NCBI GenBank assembly: GCA_020634315.1 | Contig: JACKBV010000003.1 | Span: forward strand, 62,001 to 126,000 | Direction: 5' to 3' | Length of the DNA: 64,000 nucleotides | DNA from: Ardenticatenaceae bacterium | GTDB lineage: Bacteria > Chloroflexota > Anaerolineae > Promineifilales > Promineifilaceae | Shown: positions 10,501-16,829 of the stretch, in pieces | Layout: the number at the start of each line of letters is the position of its first letter | How positions within the stretch are numbered: position 1 is the first letter of the stretch | Made by a program: the position numbers and the translations under genes | The notes under the pieces: model-generated | What the model was told of the DNA's origin: nothing | Seen by the model: only the letters and a program-made list of their open reading frames with translations | Databases searched by the model: none

Positions 10501-13307
10501 GCTGCTTCTACCGCTTGCCCCAGGTTGCCGCTGCGATACGCCTCTTCGCGGGCAAACATCAGGGTCGGTGTAACCACACCAGCTGGCGTAAAGACGGAAT
10601 CGAGCAATTTGACCGTTTCGGTCATCATGATATGGGAGATGAAACCCTGATGATCATAGTTAAACGTGCTGACTTCAATAGAGTCGGTGGCCGTTGACCA
10701 TTCGCTAATTTTCAAGTCCATGTTGGCAATGGTTACATCGCGCTCTCCATCACCCTGGCAAACACCCGCGTTTAGGGTGTCACAATCGCGGCCACGCAGG
10801 AACTGGTTGTTCAAATTCCAGCTTGTCACCCACAACTCATCATTGCTGCTGGTGTCGCTGTCCAGAGCCGGGTCTTCATAAAGAATGTTCACATCCAGGC
10901 CATGATCTTCGCGAACAGCCAGACCGGTCACTGTCCACGCTTCTTTGTAAACGTGAATGATTTCCAGGTCGTCTTCCCGGCTACAAGTATCCGGGTCAGC
11001 ATCGGGGTCTACACATTCATCGGTGATCATTTGCACCATCCATAGAATGCGAACCTCATGAGGGGCGGCCCAATCTACGAGATTTTGCCCGTTGGTTTGT
11101 TCCGGCCAATAGAGCATACGGAAGGTGTAAGCGGCGCGACCACCACCCGTGTCATCGGTTACGGCGCTCAATGGCAAATAGACGATCAAATCTCCCGACA
11201 CATCATCAACATCGCGCACGGTAATGCCATAAGGGGTGAGTTTGCTCTCGTCCAACCAATCAGCTACCGGCACACCCAATGTGCGCGGCACACCTTGATA
11301 GGCGCTGTTGACAGGCAGATTGCCATAGTGACCGGGCGTGTAGGGAATGGTGATTTCCGCCATAGGCACCAGGCGTACATCGCCGTTGTTGGCTAAACTA
11401 TTGCTGCTTTGCAGGTCGGGGTTAGTCGTGGTGGCGAAGGTGGTGTCGAGGCGGCGTTGGATTTGGCCTTCGGTATCATCAGTGGGCCAGTCGAGAACCG
11501 TGCCAATGTAGTCGAGATGGGCAGCATCTTGTGGCCGGAGTTGTACATCGACAAAGACGGGCAAATCGGGTTGTAAGCCATCAATTTGCAGTGTCAGCGG
11601 GTCATCACCTGTGTAAATTTCACTGCCGACCGTGAAGGGAGACAGGTCTACGGCATCAGGAACGCCGTCGTTGTCGTTGTCATCATCCCATATGTCGGGC
11701 GTGCCGTCATTATCGGTGTCGGGGCAAGGGGCGCTGGGATCATAGTTGTCGTCGTTGGCGCTCCAAACCGCACATTCTACCGTATCTACCAGACCATCTT
11801 TGTTGCTGTCGGCCGCATTGGGGTTGGGATACCACATCTGGCCGTTGTAGCTAAAGCCATTGACTTCGAGGGTATCGCTGATGATGTCGCCATCGGTGTC
11901 CCAACGGGCGGGATGAGTGGTGAGGTTGTAGACTTCGATGCTGTCTTTGAGGCCGTCGCCGTCGCTGTCGGTTGAATCCACCACGCCTTCACAATTCTCT
12001 GGTGCGCCATTGTAGGCACAGGTGTACCAGAGTGCTTCTTCGCTGTCGGAGAGGCCGTCGCCGTCACTATCGGTGGCGGCGAGAAGCGCTTGGGGGCTAG
12101 CGATTGGGGCTTGGAGATTGGAGATTGGAGCCTGATTGCGGGGTTGTATATGGGGATCGAAGTTGGGTTGTTCTAGTTCGGTTTGGGCGATGGCGAGCTG
12201 TTCGCTTTGGGCTTGTTGGGCTTGTTGATCGTCCTGGGCGGCGGTGAGGTTGTCTTGGAATGCATGGGCTTCGTGGGCTTTTAGCAAGGGGCCGGTGAGG
12301 ATGGAGGCGATGACGAAGAGGGAAACGGCCGTTCTGAAACCCTTCGTCTTGCGATACGGCAGCACCAGCATGAGGAAGGCGGTGATGAGAAGGAGAATCG
12401 TGAACGGAACGGCCGTTGCTCTGACACCACTGGCAATAGAAACTTGATGGAACGCCCACCAACTTTGCGGATTTTGCCAAAGGGCGACGCCAGCTTGCGC
12501 CATACGGCTGCGGTCATAATTGTAGAAGTCGCTGGTGAACGTCGCATCCGTCCGGCCCGCGCTATCTTGCGGCGGGAAATGAAGATCAAGTGTCAGGCGG
12601 CTGGGCAAACCGTCAGCATCGAGCCACAGTTGGCCGCTGCCCGCCATGTCCCGGTACAGTTCGGGCGTTTCCAGGGTAAGATTGTCGGGTAAACGGCCGT
12701 ATTGCGCCATATGCGCTTCAAGCCGCTGCCGCATGATGCGGCTGTATTCGCTGGCATCAATGTCAAACGTGTAGCGGTGGTAGTCGAGGGTTTGCCCACC
12801 CAGTTGACGGCTGTCTACACCGGCGTCTTGGATGTTGGTGGCGACCTGGAGAAAGACGAGGGGGTCATTGTTGGGGGCAAAGAGGTCGGTGTTCTCATTC
12901 AAGGTTTCCCAGTCACCCGTACCGAAGCGGCGTTGGGAACGGCCGTTTTCCGTGCGAATCGTCATCCCTTGTTCTGGCAAACCTTGCACGCCATCCCAAA
13001 ATGTTATTTCGGCCGTTTCCGCCACTTTATCCACCTGCGCCGCCAGAGCCATTCGCTGGTTGTCCGGCGGGCGGCCGGCATTGGTCAGGCTGGGTTGAGG
13101 GTAAACGGTCTGGTCGATTTGGCTGTCGAAGGCATAACGGCCACTATCCTGCGCCAACTGCCACGCCTGGGCGATAACTTGCTGCGGTGTGGCTTCGTCA
13201 GCCTGAGCCATTGGCAGCTGCCAGACAAAGCATAAAAGCACACCGGCCAAAATGAAGAGCAAAAGCGTATGAAATACCTGTTTTTGTTGGGGATGACGGT
13301 TAAACAT
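1..13307 (-). CDS. Giant modular secreted/surface protein, locus A (C-terminus outside window)
   Basis: One minus-strand frame, followed by eye from the ATG at 13307-13305 to the window edge (about 4,435 codons, no stop). An AGGAG at 13314-13318 lies 6 bp upstream. Order, in approximate residues: signal peptide 1-36; unknown N-terminal domain to about 290; membrane segment about 300-322 and a second hydrophobic stretch near 340; calcium-type DxDxDG repeats 412-556; globular part; strongly hydrophobic region 1116-1276; more DxDxDG repeats 1476-1570; LamG-like domains (five at about 1620-2740, a sixth at about 3030-3240); Ig-like part; right-handed beta-helix about 3490-3940 ending in a choice-of-anchor-Q-type segment (DPLLLPLADNGG); then cadherin-like repeats running off the window. 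The first 1,600 residues match the locus C giant. It is probably an exported adhesin or matrix protein. Its ligand is unknown. It appears to be co-transcribed with the small gene at 13317-13526. Confidence 0.88.
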   Translation of the reverse strand, partial: MFNRHPQQKQVFHTLLLFILAGVLLCFVWQLPMAQADEATPQQVIAQAWQLAQDSGRYAFDSQIDQTVYPQPSLTNAGRPPDNQRMALAAQVDKVAETAEITFWDGVQGLPEQGMTIRTENGRSQRRFGTGDWETLNENTDLFAPNNDPLVFLQVATNIQDAGVDSRQLGGQTLDYHRYTFDIDASEYSRIMRQRLEAHMAQYGRLPDNLTLETPELYRDMAGSGQLWLDADGLPSRLTLDLHFPPQDSAGRTDATFTSDFYNYDRSRMAQAGVALWQNPQSWWAFHQVSIASGVRATAVPFTILLLITAFLMLVLPYRKTKGFRTAVSLFVIASILTGPLLKAHEAHAFQDNLTAAQDDQQAQQAQSEQLAIAQTELEQPNFDPHIQPRNQAPISNLQAPIASPQALLAATDSDGDGLSDSEEALWYTCAYNGAPENCEGVVDSTDSDGDGLKDSIEVYNLTTHPARWDTDGDIISDTLEVNGFSYNGQMWYPNPNAADSNKDGLVDTVECAVWSANDDNYDPSAPCPDTDNDGTPDIWDDDNDNDGVPDAVDLSPFTVGSEIYTGDDPLTLQIDGLQPDLPVFVDVQLRPQDAAHLDYIGTVLDWPTDDTEGQIQRRLDTTFATTTNPDLQSSNSLANNGDVRLVPMAEITIPYTPGHYGNLPVNSAYQGVPRTLGVPVADWLDESKLTPYGITVRDVDDVSGDLIVYLPLSAVTDDTGGGRAAYTFRMLYWPEQTNGQNLVDWAAPHEVRILWMVQMITDECVDPDADPDTCSREDDLEIIHVYKEAWTVTGLAVREDHGLDVNILYEDPALDSDTSSNDELWVTSWNLNNQFLRGRDCDTLNAGVCQGDGERDVTIANMDLKISEWSTATDSIEVSTFNYDHQGFISHIMMTETVKLLDSVFTPAGVVTPTLMFAREEAYRSGNLGQAVEAARAFTLDMESNPQMVMANMSWMPYQYVNGVWQTADLGQSLDNLILQLDHDPYFQAADSSQESIDDAAGKLIWAQLYYSALVQGLSTAVAVNTNPIWQSDADKIPEADYEAKWPPSTFTGASYVGFAYIKIVTLMVNDQLVGRTFWQQLSDGFTQTYSTRALNEGFSGLQTANNVLFAATTAAAVTGITIFAIGYLTGDSDVRHIGEIILNATTVVMVTVTMVNLAYGLYAANAVSGGLAGLDAMLSFSKANQSMGAVGIVLQLTFIWGSFVFAGLTTGLFNHPNQIGFNVALATAVAQTIVLIILIVLDSIPIIGTFIVLTLILIEAILSFLEIKGAQAWVTEKIAEALYDVDFIIRNLGSVNRLEYNFLDLTFLDDEAGFTTAQAITYSMQVTNTLQYAGGHGPDEAKKATFRYFLQTAPINQHGPLALNQMNNEWQGAGHNKIETNATASLQGALSFATIGAGINRDLGGNLYLSEAFVTPYVGCWRVFGFNTSCTTYPYSSTIHIDVGEFSVFDILPATLTGFYKLNWANSSLHFPVQLDQDGDGLVWGTDPFPTQWDGDGDGLSDYYELANGLDPANADKDGDGITDQEELRRGLNPFNADIDGDGLTDLVEWQGWQVVYDYDDMGNPLFTWAWPDPYLADGDQDRLSDQEEYFYALHPRLASSEDAVLDTIRFSDGTVTEQGAPKLLLRFDEESGATTFLDNASGELAFCGGVSCPVAGGNGRYNHALNFDGTDDYIRAPMNIDPSVDSFTAAAWFNVSDLSINRTILQQATGTMGTSRVWLYVLPSGRVSTSLGGAGLTIPQAVGLNEWHHTAVSYDGTTLSLYLDGQLETSDVRTLEASDGDLLVSVAAARPFSGSIDEVALYDTALDQTAIANLAAAHYNVSDLVVAPGDTLDFQMSISNTNPVYPAQVVYYGEPDNFTTVEAITPTARLYMDESAGATSFAIAGITAVATCASPATCPTAGLAGQQDTALYFDGNDELNADALLQNYSGTGFTISLWFYPEPNGPTSFNNVLVNLLDNNGGINRTDTKLLLTYSSSDQTCCGLGTPGSVPFATWHNYTIAYDAVNNVVSRYYNGNLVNESVNNYDLVAGDRFRIGGPNAPDWNFDDGFEGRIDDLVFYDRALSEAQIQTLLAGGTPEFPILPTVDTYTVASQDSSDITASFTIPDGQPSGAYIYSQLAEAALDIPDLRSVAQDPLILIHFDEPIAGNGTLYAYPEKESFCSSCPTLVDDFAGKAVEFDGTGTSYGWNSVTATGPFAMSAWIYPTHGDNSSRGIIGSVANGFPALYITADDKLGFAFHDGTAWNSDYTPGGTIPRNQWSQVGVTYDAAGHFQTYLNGQPVGDDALIEGLTVNFAASIGFVGNIGGSHQPFQGRMDNVVIYDNLLSPAQMATLHGTEDLSLHLHYTLDEPPGSNVFLDSAGIYGDGSCTNCPVMGIRGAVNRAAYFDGDQINGIANAPDHWRNDYYATKWTAAFWLKAEYGRVLENKSVVLPFRIWTNRIEYGRDCCVPDFGNGNEWPAPDPAEWAHVVISYDQDDPSTGGIFINGQQIEAGGSILIRELFGPSPFRLGGSLKGYVDDVRLYNRAFSAADALELYETTRPALQYEFEEDATAVSFTDLSPNAYDGAIVNAIPGLAGRIGNGVEFNGGSYVDAGVAANINNMTDALTIMAWVRPDQSISEPQLLIGAGLENSANGFAFGIEGDALWLSDGVTTVSSGDIGLLTDTWQQVAVKVGADGTTTFYLDGDPVGTGGVVALVANTDDHLYLGGRPLTGGTIGDYYFGQVDELFIYARALPNTEIGSAYDNQFRWFRKQFDTYLVVDNDVPTITLQTSEQYWPNSYIQLAVGTADATSTIWSFEYGLQAPGEPDFTWQAAPACADVSTGTVWCPYFDPATMAGEGEYQLQFRAVDAVGNETISSVYSLYVDDSAPVITSDDNGSWRSLTPDANTELGWKLPLSGTVSDPTLMGGIAGSGVYTPSVMVQLINKAGRPLSTPQLAAVNGTNWSLDYEILGRPHGRFYLRITAEDAVGNSSTLDLKPTGLQLLSSAGELLLDARPPSVDNDSWLLPDDVISQVVTLSGATSELPIWGSAVARYHFEETSGTTIYDHSTLDNHAACSNCPSAIAGPFGQAYNFDGVDDVINTPFLFNPLTTTFSIALWFNPDSAGLGIGGRPLVQQASGSGSGRLLFFLDSNNRLYSNLGQGTTGGFGGATAVTHNGWHHAVLAYDGTTARIYLDGRLDGEAVIVAEAADGGLNLGGNPNSAIYFPGAMDEVMVFDRELTDDEILALATAYNSGVSAVDVWLEPFRFDGSSNTPDWQSAVVNSPLSNLSTWAYTLPSNLEGFYQISLRGADDMGNGGTANIIWRGIVDMIPPTVSVTAVHIGGGSAAQTEISFAASDPFLDMSQLSLPCAPDTWQTSTYEADQTRTDGINATCRIPGHELDPITAQVCDLAGHCAADSITLPPSPQVASVAILSPTHNVTLSGNDLVIPVGGGAYDANGIETVALQINGVDFDTVAIGGAPTATLWSMADWLPTTGGTYTLTAVMTNTLNTAVYDSINVHIKIQNCFTEYDGDTLADFASEDARAVQWAVDAAPVGSTIKIAGTCVGVQGNGAITQTVAISKSLTLIGGYKPDGDWATSQPDVYETVLDADGNGRVVTIIDAGAVTLKNLTLTGGEAVAPGGFSNPANYGGGLFQQNSTGYLENVLIEGNYAERYGSGIYVSGGELVITGTDIISNTQPNLPVNRRGGGIFVANNTTLTMTHSLVANNPSEGGAGIYGGNNVNITLSDSTIEGNTAMNAANFGFGGGIFSVSSLLIENSTISNNVAGTIGAGIRLGGGNTVMINSTVSGNQTAGSTGGIHVDASATANISFSTIVSNTGTSGVEFLGTTIVSGSIIAYNTLDCAPGLLTDGGYNLDSDGSCGLAAGSSLPNTDPLLLPLADNGGATATHWPLFASPVRDAVPTGVNGCGTTILYDQRGEPRPQGVGCDMGAVEAVPNSAPVAVADSFTATEDITLTAAVPGVLLNDSDAEGQTLTAVPDTIPSQGTLDLASSGAFTYTAAANFCGTDQFSYLADDSYLLSNVVTVTLTVACVNDLPLAANNSYTVTEDSPNNVLDVLGNDSDVDGDMLTIGAVGALSAGGTAVNNSTTISYTPALNFFGTETFTYTVADGNGGEDTAVVTITVTSVNDAPLANSDSYTSSEDLPLVVNAPGVLLNDMDVEGDALTAVLDTDVTSGTLSLSSNGSFVYTPTLNFCGTDSFSYHADDGQAASNVVTVTMNLTCLNDAPTAADDMYSVMEDSSNNVLNVLANDTDVDGDEVSLTAVTSPSNGTAILSGTVVLYTPNPNFAGMDVFTYTVSDGALTDTAVVTISIDNVNDAPTAVADSYTINEDNGSQVLAVLLNDYDMDVGDSLSIVAVSMPDNGTAVISGTIILYTPALNFFGTDVFSYTISDGQLTDTAVVTVMVNAVNDAPTAVADSYTIDQNSSDNMFAVLDN

Positions 13308-13316
13308 GGAAAACTC

Positions 13317-13526
13317 CTAATCATTTTTATTGGTTTTCATGATGGATGCAGCCGAATTGGTATCACTGTTAAGGCATTGCCACAGGAAATGAACGAGCTT
13401 TTTTTTGCTCGTAAAATGGCGCTTTTCACCTGTGTAAGCATTCTCAGCCCAGGCGCGCCACTGTTCTTGACTGTTGCCCTCTTGCCAGCGAATCAGATAG
13501 GCTGCGTAGCGTGTTTGTTGGGTCAT
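13317..13526 (-). CDS. Small conserved protein of the SARP-linked module, locus A (69 aa)
   Basis: A 69-residue protein beginning MTQQTRYAAYLIRWQE, with no signal peptide or membrane segment. It aligns by eye with the small proteins at 19993-20205 and 29108-29305: Y-x(2)-[YF]-L-[IL]-R near the start, a W-R pair about 12-15 residues later, then TGE and an aromatic residue, and an L-x(2)-[FY]-L helix. I do not recognise the family. The ATG at 13526 lies 6 bp after a TATTAT box (13538-13533, minus strand), so the mRNA is probably leaderless. The TAG stop overlaps the ribosome site of the giant gene, whose start is 9 bp downstream, so the two are probably translated from one transcript. It could be a co-regulator, chaperone or signal for the adjacent regulator; nothing in the sequence decides. 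Confidence 0.75.
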   Translation of the reverse strand: MTQQTRYAAYLIRWQEGNSQEQWRAWAENAYTGEKRHFTSKKKLVHFLWQCLNSDTNSAASIMKTNKND

Positions 13527-13532
13527 GGCGCT

Positions 13533-13564
13533 ATAATACAGAGCTAACGTTACATGAACGCTAC
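13533..13564 (-). promoter_or_regulatory. SARP-type operator and leaderless promoter of locus A
   Basis: Read on the minus strand: heptamer GTAGCGT (13564-13558), 4 bp, heptamer GTAACGT (13553-13547), exactly 8 bp, -10 box TATTAT (13538-13533), then the ATG of the small gene 6 bp on. Eleven-bp periodic heptamers with 8 bp to the -10 box are the known geometry of SARP activator sites, and no good -35 is seen. The same layout occurs at loci B and C. A perfect TATAAT on the plus strand (13532-13537) overlaps it and could serve the divergent regulator gene. Confidence 0.7.
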
Positions 13565-13619
13565 ATGGCTGCTGTCATCGGCCACATTAAGTGTTCATTT
13601 CAGCCATGCACATAACGAA

Positions 13620-16600
13620 ATGCAGCGCGATATTCAACTATTAGGAACATTATCGATTCTTGATGATGAGCAATCATCCCCTTTGCTCGCCAGCAGAAAG
13701 GGGTGTGCCTTGCTGACTTACCTGATTGTTCATGGTCAAACAGTATCCCGTGAGCAGATGGCCGATTTGCTCTGGGATATCAGCACCACAGCCGAGGGGC
13801 TGCGCAATTTGCGGGTTCTGCTGACCCGTATTCGCGCGTTCATGCCGGATGTGGTCATCACACGCAAAGCCCTCACTTTTGCCCCTATCGCCGGTGAACA
13901 GGTTGATTATTTGCGGCTGCGACAAGCGTTGAAGCAAAAAGAGCCGCAGCATCTGCTGCATCATTTGCAACTGTATCGGGGCGATTTATTGGCCGGGTTT
14001 TATCTGGATGATTCCCCACATTTTCAGGAATGGCTGATCGTGGAGCGGGAACGATTGCGGCGGATGGTGTTGGATGCCCATCATTGGCTGTGCCAAACGT
14101 TGGCCGAGGATAAGCAGTGGGAACAAGGGGTGGCAACGGCCGTTCATTGGCTGCAAGTCGATCATCTGGATGAGGAAGCGCTGCGTTGGTTGCTGCAATT
14201 TCGGGCGGCGCTGGGACAAACGGCCGTTGCCCTGACCGAATACGAACAATTTCGGGAACATTTGCAAAGCGAACTGAACCTCGAACCAGAGGCAGACACA
14301 TACGCTTTGGTGAACAGATTACGCCATGCCTACAGCAAAGCGGCTCATGCTTTGTTTGCCGGGATGGACTTTGCCGCCGAAGTAAAATGGCCGACACGGG
14401 ACACCTTAGCCCCGGTCGGGCTGTTACCCAGTGCCGCCTTACTGCCCTTTCGCCGGAATCCTAACTTTGTGGGTCGTGAAGCGCTGCTGCGGCAGTTGGC
14501 CGCGCGGTTGCTGCCCTGGCCCGATGCACCAGCGGCGACATCGCCACAGGTGGTCGTCCTGCATGGCATGGGCGGCGTGGGCAAGACGCAAACGGCTATA
14601 GAATTTTGTTATCGATACGGCCGTTTCTTTCCCGGCGGCGTATTTTGGATAAATTTTGCCGAGTCCAATAATGTGGCCGCCGAAGTGGTTTTGGTGGGTG
14701 GCGAGCGTGGCTTAGGATTGTTTGAGAGAAAGAATTTGTTGAGCATGTCCGAACAGGTTGGACGGGTGCAACGTGCCTGGCAGGAGCCAATCCCGCGTTT
14801 GCTTATTTTTGACAATTGCGAGGATGAGAGGCTGCTCACGGAATGGCTGCCCGTGACGGGTGGCTGCCGGGTTTTGGTCACCAGCCAGCGGGGGCAATGG
14901 ACAGCACATTTGGGGGTAACGGCCGTATCCCTCAACACACTCTCCCCCGCCGAAAGCACCGCCTTTTTACAAAAATCCATCTCGCGCATCCTGCCCGGCG
15001 AAGCCCAGGCCATCGCCGCAGAGGTAGGCTATTTGCCGCTGGCACTCCACCTCATCAGCGGTTTTCTCGATCAATATCGGCGCATCTCTCCCGCCAATTA
15101 TTTGACCCAACTGCAAGACAAACATCTGCTGCAACACCCCTCGCTGCAAGGGCGAGGAACCAGCCATTCCCCCACCGGCCATGAACTGGATGTCGCCCGC
15201 ACCTTTGCCCTCAGCTTTGCCCAATTTGCGGCGGCAGACCCGATAGACATGATGGCGCAAAAACTGTTAGCCTACATCGCCTGTTTAGCACCAGACAAAC
15301 CGGTGGAGCGAGCGTTGGTTCAGGCAATGGTTGTCATGGAAGAGTCCCCTTTGCAAGCTGCTCTCCTGGCAGAAGATGGGCTTAATCGCTTGATTGTCTT
15401 GGGGTTTTTGCGGCCGGAAGCGGGCGACATGGTCCTGATGCACCGCTTGGTGGCCGCGTATTCCTGGATGGTGCTGACGGGTGAAACCGAGGCGATACAG
15501 GTGGTGGAAGAGACGATGGTGCGGTTGTTAACGGCCGTTTGGGAGAGACAACTCTACTTACGCGACTTACCCTTTGCCGTCGGCCAACTGCGCTATGTGG
15601 CAGATCGCGCCCTAACACGACAAGACACACGGGCTGCCTCACTCGCCAATTATTTAGGCCGCCATTTGGTTGAGATTGGGGAATATGCCCAGGCAGAATC
15701 GTATCTCACACAGGCACTGCACATTCGGCAAACCTTGCTGGGCGAACATTTGGACACAGCCACCAGTTTGACCAACATGGGCACATTGCTTTGGAAATGG
15801 AATTCAAACGCCGCGGCCATGCCCTACTTTGAAGAAGCTCATCGACTTTGTGAACGCCTGCTAGGGGCAAACCACACCAAAACAGCCCGCAACCTTAACA
15901 ATTTGGCCGTCCTCTACAACCGTCAAGGCCAGTTTGAAACCGCCCACACCTATTATGAAAAAACGTTAGCGATTTACGAACAACTTGGCGCAATGGATGA
16001 CCCAATGGTCCCGCAGATACTGGACAACATGGCTTTAATGTTTCGGAGCAGAGGGCTATTTGAGCAATCTTGTGTGTATTCAGAACGTGCCCTACGGATG
16101 ACAGAGGCGATATTTGGCCCAGAACATTATCGAACAACCGTCACCCTATTTAGATGGGCTATTGGTTTGATACTAATGGGGCATTATCAGGCGGCACAAC
16201 CCGCTTTGCAACGCGCCTTAGCTGTGCGCCAAAAATTGCCAGATGGCGAAGTGGGGACAATTGGCCTGCTCATTCGGCTGGGCGAATTGCACATGATTGC
16301 CGAACACCTCGCAGAAGCGGAAACCTGTCTTAACCAAGCCTTGTCGATCCTGGAAACACATTCAGACGAAGACAACATTAACTGGGGCTGGGTGTACGCC
16401 AAGCTGGGACAGTTACGCGGGCGCAAAGGTGCGGCTGCGGAAGCCGAAACGCTTTTGCAGCGTGCCTTATCGTTCTTTAAGCAACAACCGCCATTCTATT
16501 TCGGAAACATAGAAACGTTCAATCAGCTTGCCGATATTTATTTACAAACAGGCCAGCTTGCCACAGCGAAAAAGGTCGTGGACGAGGCGTTGGTTCTCTG

Positions 16601-16793
16601 TCAGGAAAATTTTGGCAAAGAACACCCCTTTACGGCTCAAACTTGTTTACGGTTAGGAGAGTGGCATCTGTTACAAGGGCATGGGGACAAGGCCCAAGCT
16701 ATTTTTGAGGAGGTAACGGCCATATTGAAAACGGCCGTTTCCCCCACCCACATTGATTTCATCCGCCTGCAACAATATGTGACAGCGCCGTAA
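13620..16793 (+). CDS. SARP/BTAD-family activator with STAND ATPase and TPR repeats, locus A
   Basis: About 1,057 aa. The N-terminal winged-helix DNA-binding domain (about 1-90, starting MQRDIQLLGTLSI) is followed by a BTAD domain to about 250. Next comes an NB-ARC/STAND ATPase with P-loop GMGGVGKT, Walker B LLIFDN and a PLAL motif. The C-terminus has about eight kinesin-light-chain-type TPRs (A-x-Y-x(3)-AL-x-I pattern). I chose ATG 13620 rather than the in-frame ATG at 13554. Homology with regulator C begins at 13620, and 13554 lies inside the operator of the divergent gene. No clear Shine-Dalgarno sequence is seen. By family knowledge, ATP and a ligand sensed by the ATPase/TPR part would gate DNA binding. 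The neighbouring operator suggests it activates the small gene and giant protein of locus A. Confidence 0.85.
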   Translation: MQRDIQLLGTLSILDDEQSSPLLASRKGCALLTYLIVHGQTVSREQMADLLWDISTTAEGLRNLRVLLTRIRAFMPDVVITRKALTFAPIAGEQVDYLRLRQALKQKEPQHLLHHLQLYRGDLLAGFYLDDSPHFQEWLIVERERLRRMVLDAHHWLCQTLAEDKQWEQGVATAVHWLQVDHLDEEALRWLLQFRAALGQTAVALTEYEQFREHLQSELNLEPEADTYALVNRLRHAYSKAAHALFAGMDFAAEVKWPTRDTLAPVGLLPSAALLPFRRNPNFVGREALLRQLAARLLPWPDAPAATSPQVVVLHGMGGVGKTQTAIEFCYRYGRFFPGGVFWINFAESNNVAAEVVLVGGERGLGLFERKNLLSMSEQVGRVQRAWQEPIPRLLIFDNCEDERLLTEWLPVTGGCRVLVTSQRGQWTAHLGVTAVSLNTLSPAESTAFLQKSISRILPGEAQAIAAEVGYLPLALHLISGFLDQYRRISPANYLTQLQDKHLLQHPSLQGRGTSHSPTGHELDVARTFALSFAQFAAADPIDMMAQKLLAYIACLAPDKPVERALVQAMVVMEESPLQAALLAEDGLNRLIVLGFLRPEAGDMVLMHRLVAAYSWMVLTGETEAIQVVEETMVRLLTAVWERQLYLRDLPFAVGQLRYVADRALTRQDTRAASLANYLGRHLVEIGEYAQAESYLTQALHIRQTLLGEHLDTATSLTNMGTLLWKWNSNAAAMPYFEEAHRLCERLLGANHTKTARNLNNLAVLYNRQGQFETAHTYYEKTLAIYEQLGAMDDPMVPQILDNMALMFRSRGLFEQSCVYSERALRMTEAIFGPEHYRTTVTLFRWAIGLILMGHYQAAQPALQRALAVRQKLPDGEVGTIGLLIRLGELHMIAEHLAEAETCLNQALSILETHSDEDNINWGWVYAKLGQLRGRKGAAAEAETLLQRALSFFKQQPPFYFGNIETFNQLADIYLQTGQLATAKKVVDEALVLCQENFGKEHPFTAQTCLRLGEWHLLQGHGDKAQAIFEEVTAILKTAVSPTHIDFIRLQQYVTAP

Positions 16794-16829
16794 GCAACAA
16801 GGCCACAGCACCGCTGCTACGACACCTGG

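Noticed and set aside
13317..13526. Small gene as part of a toxin-antitoxin pair
   Set aside because: Divergent orientation, partner is a 1,000-aa activator, and it is co-directional with the giant gene; no toxin fold is visible.
13554..13619. ATG at 13554 as start of the locus A regulator
   Set aside because: It would place the start inside the heptamer operator; similarity to regulator C begins only at the ATG at 13620.
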